37,010 bases of DNA from an uncultured Eubacteriales bacterium. GTDB taxonomy: Bacteria; Bacillota; Clostridia; Lachnospirales; Lachnospiraceae. The position numbers were made by a program, and so were the translations under genes. The notes under the pieces were generated by a model. It ran no database searches and was not told where the DNA came from. It saw only the letters and a program-made list of their open reading frames with translations. The stretch is taken from positions 1 to 37,010 of the forward strand of contig CASFBR010000003.1 of NCBI GenBank assembly GCA_949292795.1, in the 5' to 3' direction. The first letter of the stretch is position 1. The number at the start of each line of letters is the position of its first letter. This document shows positions 31,475 to 37,010 of this stretch, in pieces.

Positions 31475-32113
31475 ATGGATTATATAGATGTGACATATCC
31501 TGTGGACGAAACACTGCGGATTTATCCCGGTGACCCTTTGTATACGGTGAAGCCCTATTTGGCGGTCGCCCGCGGAGATTTGTGCAACGTGGCGGCATTT
31601 TCCATGGGCTGTCATACAGGGACGCATATGGACGCACCGCTGCATTTTGTGGAGGGCGCCGCTTCTGTGGATCAGGTGGATTTAAGCCGGATCAACGGCG
31701 AAGCCCGTGTCATTGAGTACAAGGGCGGCCCGGGCAGCGATATTTCTGTGGATTTTTTAGAAAGCTGCAATATACAGCCCAAAGAGCGGGTGATTTTTAA
31801 AACTTCAAATTCCCGGCGCTTTGGCGGACGGACATTGCTTGACGATTATACGGCCATTGACGAAGCGGCGGCAGACTGGCTGGTAAGGAAGCAGGTAAGC
31901 TGTATCGGTATCGATTATATGACGATCGAACCGGCAAAAAGTACGGACGGCGCGGTACACAGGTGTGTTCTTGGCGCCGGTATTTTAGTGATCGAATCAC
32001 TTGATCTGCGGGAGACGGCGGCCGGCCGGTACCGGCTCGTATGTCTGCCGCTGCGCCTTGCCGGTCTTGACGGAAGTCCGGTGCGGGCGCTGCTTTATCC
32101 ACTGGCGGATTAG
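31475..32113 (+). CDS. Cyclase family protein (kynurenine formamidase-like metal hydrolase)
   Basis: A 212-residue protein of the cyclase / arylformamidase superfamily. The metal motif HxGTHxDxPxHF is complete: His47, His51, Asp53 and His57. 'DVTYPVDETLRIYPGDP' at the start and 'CIGIDYMTIEP' later are family features. Relatives hydrolyse N-formylkynurenine, cyclic imides or isatin-type amides; no tryptophan-catabolic gene is near, so the substrate is open. The start at 31475 is preferred: AGGAGG ends 11 nt before it, but only 2 nt before the upstream ATG at 31466. It lies 18 nt after the Fur gene, so it is probably third in that operon. Confidence 0.87.
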   Translation: MDYIDVTYPVDETLRIYPGDPLYTVKPYLAVARGDLCNVAAFSMGCHTGTHMDAPLHFVEGAASVDQVDLSRINGEARVIEYKGGPGSDISVDFLESCNIQPKERVIFKTSNSRRFGGRTLLDDYTAIDEAAADWLVRKQVSCIGIDYMTIEPAKSTDGAVHRCVLGAGILVIESLDLRETAAGRYRLVCLPLRLAGLDGSPVRALLYPLAD

Positions 32114-32124
32114 GGATTTGATTA

Positions 32125-32153
32125 TTGCAATTTATTTATACTTTCGTTATAAT
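32125..32153 (+). promoter_or_regulatory. Promoter of the aconitase-like hydratase gene
   Basis: TTGCAA (32125-32130), 17-bp spacer, TATAAT (32148-32153); the transcript start is about 40 nt before the ATG, which carries AAGGAGG 8 nt upstream. Confidence 0.8.
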
Positions 32154-32200
32154 AGTAAACAAAAGTTGCATGCTTGTATACAATTTTAAGGAGGTTTCAA

Positions 32201-34489
32201 ATGATAAAGTTATATAATGGCGGTGCCTACCTTGTCAATGGCATGGATATTATTGAGGATGGCCCGGAAGCAGCGGCAGCTATTGCTGCAAAAACCGGAA
32301 GTTCTGTGACAAAGGAAGAAGCTGCACAGCAGACGATTGCCTACGGGATTTTGAAGGAGCATAATACGGCTCCGGATATGAAAAAGCTAAAGATTCGTTT
32401 CGATAAGCTTACGTCCCACGACATTACCTATGTGGGCATTATTCAGACGGCCAGAGCATCCGGACTGGAAAAGTTTCCGATGCCGTATGTCCTGACAAAC
32501 TGCCATAACAGTCTGTGCGCCGTGGGCGGAACGATCAATGAGGATGACCATATGTTCGGACTGACCTGTGCCAAGCGCTATGGCGGTGTTTATGTGCCGC
32601 CTCATCAGGCTGTTATTCACCAGTTTGCCCGTGAGATGCTGGCCGGAGGCGGCAGGATGATCCTTGGCTCAGACAGCCATACCCGCTACGGCGCTCTTGG
32701 AACGATGGCCGTCGGCGAGGGCGGCCCGGAGCTTGTTAAGCAGCTGCTTAACAAAACATATGATATTAATATGCCCGGCGTTGTGGGCGTTTATCTGACC
32801 GGTGCACCGGTGCCTGGCGTTGGCCCTCAGGACGTGGCTTTAGCAATTATCGGCGAGGTTTTTGCTAATGGCTATGTGAATAATAAGGTGATGGAGTTTG
32901 TAGGACCCGGCGTAAAAAACTTAAGTGTGGATTTCCGTATCGGCGTGGATGTTATGACAACAGAGACGACCTGCCTTTCATCCATCTGGAAAACGGATGA
33001 TGCTGTAAAGGAATTTTATGACATTCATTACCGTCCGGAAGATTATAAAGAGCTCAACCCCGGTACGGTAGCTTATTACGACGGAATGATTGAGATCGAT
33101 CTGAGCACGATCCGTCCGATGATCGCGATGCCGTTCCACCCGAGCAATACCTATACGATCGAGGAGCTTAATGCGAATCTGATGGATATTCTTGATGATT
33201 GTGAGAAGAAGGCGCTTGTCAGTCTTGACGGTGCGGTCGATTTTACATTAAAGGATAAAGTGCATAACGGGCGTCTTTATGTTGAGCAGGGTATTATTGC
33301 CGGATGTGCCGGCGGCGGATTTGAAAATATCTGCGATGCTGCCGACATCCTCAAAGGCGCCAGCATTGGCCCGGATGAATTTTCTTTAAGCGTATATCCG
33401 GCAAGTACGCCGATTTATATGGAGCTGGTGAAAAACGGCGCTGTGGCTTCCCTGATGGAGTGCGGCGCAATCGTAAAGACCGCTTTTTGCGGCCCGTGCT
33501 TTGGCGCCGGAGACACGCCTGCTAATAATGGCTTAAGTATCCGTCATTCAACCCGAAACTTCCCGAACCGTGAAGGCTCCAAGCTCCAAAACGGCCAGAT
33601 CGCATCGGTTGCCCTGATGGATGCCCGCTCTATTGCAGCGACAGCGGCAAATAAAGGCTATCTGACAGCGGCAACAGATTTTGATGTGAATTATACAAAG
33701 CCGAAATATTTCTTCGATAAACGGATTTATGATAACCGTGTTTTTGACAGCAAAGGTGTGGCAGATCCGAGTGTGGAGATTAAATTTGGCCCGAATATTA
33801 AGGATTGGCCGGCAATGGAAGCGCTGACGGATCATCTTGTACTTAAGGTTGTGTCTGAAATTCATGACCCTGTTACAACAACGGATGAGTTGATCCCGTC
33901 CGGAGAGACATCCTCTTACCGTTCCAATCCTCTTGGCCTGGCAGAGTTTGCTCTGTCCAGAAAAGACCCGGCGTATGTGGGCCGTGCCAAAGCGGTTCAG
34001 AAAGCGGAAAAAGCGCGGGTAGCCGGAGAAGCGCCGGAGACGGCTTTTGAGGAGATTACACCGGTTCTTGCCGCAATCCGGGCCGCATATCCGGATGTGA
34101 ATATGAAAAATACCGGTATCGGCAGCACGATTTTTGCGGTGAAGCCCGGTGATGGTTCCGCCCGTGAGCAGGCGGCTTCCTGCCAGAAGGTACTTGGCGG
34201 ATGGGCAAATATTGCTAATGAATATGCGACGAAGCGTTACCGTTCCAACCTTATTAACTGGGGAATGCTTCCATTTCTTATCGATGCCGGAGAACTGCCC
34301 TTTAAAAACGGGGATTATCTGTTTATTCCGGGCATCCGCCAGGCTGTGATCGATAAAGTGTCCGAGGTCCGTGCCTTTGTCGTTAGCGGTGACGGCCTGT
34401 CTGAGTTCACGCTGCGTCTTGGCGAGCTCACAGATGATGAACGTGAGATTATTTTAAAAGGCTGCCTGATTAATTATTACCGGGATTAA
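32201..34489 (+). CDS. Aconitase-superfamily hydratase (YbhJ-like)
   Basis: A 762-residue iron-sulfur hydro-lyase relative. The three Fe-S cysteines are Cys369 (AGCAGGG), Cys430 and Cys433 (CGPC). Active-site segments seen include '[20 protein letters not shown]' (from 156) and 'RNFPNREG' (452-459). The C-terminal swivel domain is present, with '[12 protein letters not shown]'-type sequence in its linker. The order and length fit the YbhJ-type group of uncharacterised hydratases rather than AcnA, AcnB or LeuC; the substrate is unknown and the TCA cycle role is doubtful. The ATG at 32201 follows a strong promoter and AAGGAGG; the longer frame from 32174 is excluded because it begins before the ribosome binding site. 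A terminator hairpin follows. Confidence 0.88.
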   Translation: MIKLYNGGAYLVNGMDIIEDGPEAAAAIAAKTGSSVTKEEAAQQTIAYGILKEHNTAPDMKKLKIRFDKLTSHDITYVGIIQTARASGLEKFPMPYVLTNCHNSLCAVGGTINEDDHMFGLTCAKRYGGVYVPPHQAVIHQFAREMLAGGGRMILGSDSHTRYGALGTMAVGEGGPELVKQLLNKTYDINMPGVVGVYLTGAPVPGVGPQDVALAIIGEVFANGYVNNKVMEFVGPGVKNLSVDFRIGVDVMTTETTCLSSIWKTDDAVKEFYDIHYRPEDYKELNPGTVAYYDGMIEIDLSTIRPMIAMPFHPSNTYTIEELNANLMDILDDCEKKALVSLDGAVDFTLKDKVHNGRLYVEQGIIAGCAGGGFENICDAADILKGASIGPDEFSLSVYPASTPIYMELVKNGAVASLMECGAIVKTAFCGPCFGAGDTPANNGLSIRHSTRNFPNREGSKLQNGQIASVALMDARSIAATAANKGYLTAATDFDVNYTKPKYFFDKRIYDNRVFDSKGVADPSVEIKFGPNIKDWPAMEALTDHLVLKVVSEIHDPVTTTDELIPSGETSSYRSNPLGLAEFALSRKDPAYVGRAKAVQKAEKARVAGEAPETAFEEITPVLAAIRAAYPDVNMKNTGIGSTIFAVKPGDGSAREQAASCQKVLGGWANIANEYATKRYRSNLINWGMLPFLIDAGELPFKNGDYLFIPGIRQAVIDKVSEVRAFVVSGDGLSEFTLRLGELTDDEREIILKGCLINYYRD

Positions 34490-34498
34490 GACCGGTGC

Positions 34499-35311
34499 TC
34501 AATACTGCCCGGATGTTTGTCCGGGCAGTATTTGCGTATGTGCCTTTGGCAAAGCTGCGTCTTTTTCGGCAGGGATGGAAAGTGCGATGAGCACCTGAGC
34601 GGGCAGATAGAAAAACCACATAGCGCCGGTGGCTATGGCCCGGACTGCCGGTGCTGCCAGCATGTGTAAACATACCGGTGCCTGGCTGGTGAGAAAATGC
34701 GCGCTGTTGGCCAAACCGACATTGAGATCGCACAGGCTGTATAGCAGCAGCCCAAGCGCAAAAAGCAGGCGGTCAGGGCTGTGCTTTTTAAAGTAAAGTG
34801 AAAAGGCCCGCGTGGTGTTTGCTGCCAGGATTACAATATAGAAGGCGGCTGCGGCGATCAGAGCCGGGTCTGCCCGGCTGACCGGCCGGAGAAAAAGCAT
34901 AGCCGGAAGCGCTGCAAAGGCACATGCGGTCAGAAAATGTACAAGCTTTTTGGCGGACTGCTGGACGAGCGCATATAAGAGCTGTACGGCCAAAAAGATG
35001 AGAAGCCCCGTAAGATACTGATCTGTAAATAACAGGCAGTAATCGGCAAAAAGGATAAGAAAGGCGCAGATGCTCAGGCAATAATGGCGTTTTTTGGGCG
35101 GCATCTGCGCGCATATATATTGTGTGTAAATAAAGCAGCCGATGATACCGGCATATTTTAAAAAATCCGCCAAGATAAGTGTGTAGGAAAAGCAAAGATC
35201 GAGCAAAAGGTAGGTTGTATAAATGACAGACTCCGGGATAATAAATGCTAAAACATGTGCCCTGCGGCTCCGGGAGATAGCTTTTGAGGATAATTGCTTG
35301 AAATGGTGCAT
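34499..35311 (-). CDS. Integral membrane protein, YhhN/TMEM86-like
   Basis: A 270-residue protein with about eight membrane segments. 'RLLFALGLLLYSLCDLNVGLAN' and the final 'MWFFYLPAQVLIALS' are close to the signature ends of YhhN/TMEM86 (lysoplasmalogenase-like) proteins. Some expected acidic residues are hard to place, so this is a tentative call. The C-terminal tail is polar. The ATG at 35311 has GGAGGTC about 8 nt upstream. It is divergent from the MBL-fold gene across a 160-bp gap, and convergent with the hydratase, whose terminator overlaps its 3' end. Confidence 0.6.
   Translation of the reverse strand: MHHFKQLSSKAISRSRRAHVLAFIIPESVIYTTYLLLDLCFSYTLILADFLKYAGIIGCFIYTQYICAQMPPKKRHYCLSICAFLILFADYCLLFTDQYLTGLLIFLAVQLLYALVQQSAKKLVHFLTACAFAALPAMLFLRPVSRADPALIAAAAFYIVILAANTTRAFSLYFKKHSPDRLLFALGLLLYSLCDLNVGLANSAHFLTSQAPVCLHMLAAPAVRAIATGAMWFFYLPAQVLIALSIPAEKDAALPKAHTQILPGQTSGQY
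34501..34532 (+). terminator. Terminator hairpin of the hydratase gene, lying inside the convergent gene's last codons
   Basis: 12-bp perfect stem AATACTGCCCGG (34501-34512) / CCGGGCAGTATT (34521-34532) with an 8-nt loop. It overlaps the last 11 codons of the minus-strand YhhN-like gene (stop at 34499-34501). Its T-run is poor on both strands. Confidence 0.8.
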
Positions 35312-35472
35312 TTTGACCTCCGTGTAATGCGGTTTTTTGTGATGATTGGGCTAAACGATTGGGTTGGGCATAAGACGGATCGTTACCGGAAAAATGTGTG
35401 GCATCGGGGTTTGATAGAAGTATGTGCCGGGGCGCGTGCGGTTATTCATTGTATAAGAAGGAGATGGCGTTT

Positions 35473-36387
35473 GTGAAGTTGATCACCCTTGTGGAAAATA
35501 AATCCAATTACGAACAGCATCTGGCCGGAGAGCATGGCCTGTCTGTTTATATTGAATATGGCCCGCACAAGCTGCTCCTTGACGCGGGGACAACCGCGCT
35601 GTTTGCTCAAAATGCAAAAAGGCTTCGTGTGGACCTTGGTGCGGTGGATATAGCCGTCCTTTCCCATGCGCATTACGATCATTCCGGCGGGTTTGAGACA
35701 TTTTTCAGAGAGAATACTCATGCCGGACTTTATTTGCAGGCATCCTGCCGGGAGAATTGCTGGCGTATTCCAGGACATCTGAAAAAAGCAGGGGAGCCGG
35801 AGCTTTCAGGGCTTTGTGAAGGGCAGCTTAAGTATATCGGGCTTCCAAAGGGATTTTTAAATACCTGGCAGGAGCGGATCATTTCTGTTGAGGGGGATGT
35901 TCAGCTGGCCCCGGGGATATGGCTGATTGCACACCATACAAAAAGGCTGTGGGAGACTGGCCGTGCCGCAGGGATGTGCCGTCTGGAAGCGGATGGCTAT
36001 TGCTATGACGATTTTTCTCATGAGCAGAGCCTTGTTCTGGAAACACGTCCGGGCCTGTTCGTTTTAAATAGCTGCTGTCACAGCGGGCCGGAGACGGTCA
36101 TCCGTGAGGTGTCGGATCGTCCGTGCTTTTTGGGTAAGCCGGTGTATGCACTGATGGGCGGCTTTCATTTAAAAGATATTCCTGCAGACCGTCAGGGAGA
36201 AATGCGCATAGAACAGCTTGGACAAAGCCTTTTTAATACCGGTGTGCCGCATTTTTATACCGGTCATTGTACCGGGGACTGGGCTTATGACCGTCTGAAG
36301 CATATCCTTGGGGACCGGCTTCATGCTTTAAAAACAGGAACCGTTCTGCAAGCTGAAGAACTGCCGGAAGGCGGCGGGATTCATTGA
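35473..36387 (+). CDS. MBL-fold metallo-hydrolase (DHPPS / MptN-like group)
   Basis: A 304-residue metallo-beta-lactamase-fold protein. The HxHxDH motif is at His65, His67, Asp69 and His70 ('LSHAHYDHSGG'); 'LNSCCHSG' and 'GGFHL' follow, and the closing 'FYTGHCTGDWAYDRLKHILGDR' is typical of the group similar to 7,8-dihydropterin-6-methyl-aminobenzene 5'-phosphate synthase. Members are uncharacterised in Clostridia, so the function is open. The GTG at 35473 is preferred as start: AAGGAG is 9 nt upstream, while the ATG at 35464 directly abuts that site and the frame back to 35398 has none. The stop overlaps a TTGACA (36384-36389). Confidence 0.85.
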   Translation: MKLITLVENKSNYEQHLAGEHGLSVYIEYGPHKLLLDAGTTALFAQNAKRLRVDLGAVDIAVLSHAHYDHSGGFETFFRENTHAGLYLQASCRENCWRIPGHLKKAGEPELSGLCEGQLKYIGLPKGFLNTWQERIISVEGDVQLAPGIWLIAHHTKRLWETGRAAGMCRLEADGYCYDDFSHEQSLVLETRPGLFVLNSCCHSGPETVIREVSDRPCFLGKPVYALMGGFHLKDIPADRQGEMRIEQLGQSLFNTGVPHFYTGHCTGDWAYDRLKHILGDRLHALKTGTVLQAEELPEGGGIH

Positions 36388-36565
36388 CAAAAACGGACAA
36401 AACCTGCGAAAATGAGAGGTATTTCGCTGTTGGAATGTCGCCTGGTTTATGATAAAATAAAATCACAGTGACCGGTAGCTGCCGGCTGCTGTTTGATCGA
36501 CCGTCGTTTAGCAGGTGCGGGCGCGGTGATCATCTGATCATAATCGTGCGACAGGAGGTGAATGG
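36388..36565 (+). other. Leader region of the coiled-coil gene
   Basis: 178 bp without a gene. A TTGACA at 36384-36389 overlaps the previous stop but has only a weak GAAAAT (36408-36413) at 18 bp. A TATGAT at 36448-36453 lacks a good -35. Two TGATCA palindromes sit at 36528-36533 and 36535-36540. AGGAGG at 36553-36558 serves the next gene. Confidence 0.35.
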
Positions 36566-37010
36566 ATGAGCAGCGAAGAAAAGCTGGACCTGATCTTGCT
36601 GGAGATTCGGGGAATGAAGCAGGAAATGTCCGCGATGCGGCAGGATATTGCCGGACTTAAAGCCGATGTAGCCGGACTTAAAGTGGATGTGGCACAGCTG
36701 AAGTCTGATGTGGCAGACCTGAAGCAGCGGACAGCGCGCCTTGAAGCAGATATGGCTGAAGTTAAGAGGGACGTAGCGGAGCTTAAGAGCGATGTAGCAG
36801 AACTTAAGGCCGATATGGTAGAGGTTAAGGGTGATGTAGCGGAGCTTAAGAGCGATGTAGCAGAACTTAAGGCCGATATGGCAGAGGTTAAGGGTGATGT
36901 TGCGGAGCTTAAGAGCGACGTAGCAGAACTTAAGGCCGATATGGTAGAGGTTAAAGGTGATGTTGCGGAGCTTAAGAGCGACGTAGCAGAACTTAAGGCT
37001 GATATAGCAG
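36566..37010 (+). CDS. Heptad-repeat coiled-coil protein (3' end beyond the window)
   Basis: 148 codons are visible, with no stop before the edge. The start ATG at 36566 has AGGAGG 7 nt upstream; an ATG at 36562 is out of frame with the repeats and too close. After a short head ('MSSEEKLDLILLEIRGMKQ') the protein is a continuous coiled coil of heptads of the DVAELKS / DMVEVKG type, with Val/Leu core positions and Asp/Lys/Glu outside. From about residue 70 these form perfect 21-residue repeats. There is no signal peptide, so a cytoplasmic fibrous or tail-like protein is expected. Similar repeat proteins are hypothetical in many Lachnospiraceae. Function unknown. Confidence 0.85.
   Translation, partial: MSSEEKLDLILLEIRGMKQEMSAMRQDIAGLKADVAGLKVDVAQLKSDVADLKQRTARLEADMAEVKRDVAELKSDVAELKADMVEVKGDVAELKSDVAELKADMAEVKGDVAELKSDVAELKADMVEVKGDVAELKSDVAELKADIA
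36773..37010 (+). repeat. 63-bp in-frame tandem repeats
   Basis: Units begin at 36773, 36836, 36899 and 36962 (GTAGCGGAGCTTAAGAGC and variants) and run off the window. Differences between units are a few mainly silent bases, which shows recent expansion by slippage or recombination. Each unit encodes three heptads. Confidence 0.95.

Noticed and set aside
36773-37010. CRISPR-like array at the right edge
   Set aside because: The repeats are contiguous, in frame and encode heptads; there are no unique spacers.

Overview
The window looks like chromosomal DNA from a gut-type member of the Lachnospiraceae (Bacillota, Clostridia). The grounds are strong AGGAGG ribosome binding sites, Gram-positive style promoters, a T-box leader on valS, YitT, YesL, MocR and Fur family proteins, and an adjacent DUF5717/DUF5716 pair that I know mainly from this family. 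No tRNA, rRNA, prophage, transposase or CRISPR array was found. Genus cannot be told from the sequence alone.

Left part (1-9.8 kb): a truncated AraC regulator fused to a GH39-like domain; an orphan sugar-type ABC solute-binding lipoprotein; an esterase plus membrane acyltransferase (DUF6320-type) operon; a Nudix hydrolase preceded by a 30-bp tandem repeat; a pyridoxamine-phosphate-oxidase-like flavoprotein; a small Ala/Asp/Thr-rich lipoprotein; a MocR (GntR-aminotransferase) regulator; and, divergent from it, a degenerate VTC/polyphosphate polymerase-like protein.

Centre (9.8-13.1 kb): the most notable locus, a beta-alpha-beta-alpha array encoding two C-glycoside deglycosidase-type complexes. 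Each has a small DUF6379-type beta subunit and a TIM-barrel, sugar-phosphate-isomerase-like alpha subunit. The betas are about 95% identical. The alphas are about 79% identical, with differences clustered in two segments, which suggests two substrate specificities. The partner oxidoreductase that makes the 3-keto glycoside in described systems is not in the window.

Next (13.1-22.3 kb): a very large Ig-like/helical-repeat protein (DUF5717) and an Hsp70-actin-fold ATPase-like partner (DUF5716) form a two-gene operon of unknown function. valS follows, behind its own promoter and T-box leader. A roughly 120-bp mobile-looking repeat, flanked by an 11-bp direct repeat, sits exactly after the T-box terminator.

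Right part (22.3-37 kb): YitT family protein; a repeat-bearing lipoprotein; a YesL-type membrane protein with a small zinc-ribbon membrane protein; a Ca2+-type P-type ATPase; a sugar O-acetyltransferase; a Cys-rich ferritin-like protein; a thioesterase/Fur/cyclase operon; an aconitase-superfamily hydratase (YbhJ-like); a YhhN-like membrane protein; an MBL-fold hydrolase; and, cut by the window edge, a coiled-coil protein built from 63-bp tandem repeats.

Numbers such as percent identity were counted by eye from the translations. Family names are from recognition of motifs, not from database searches.
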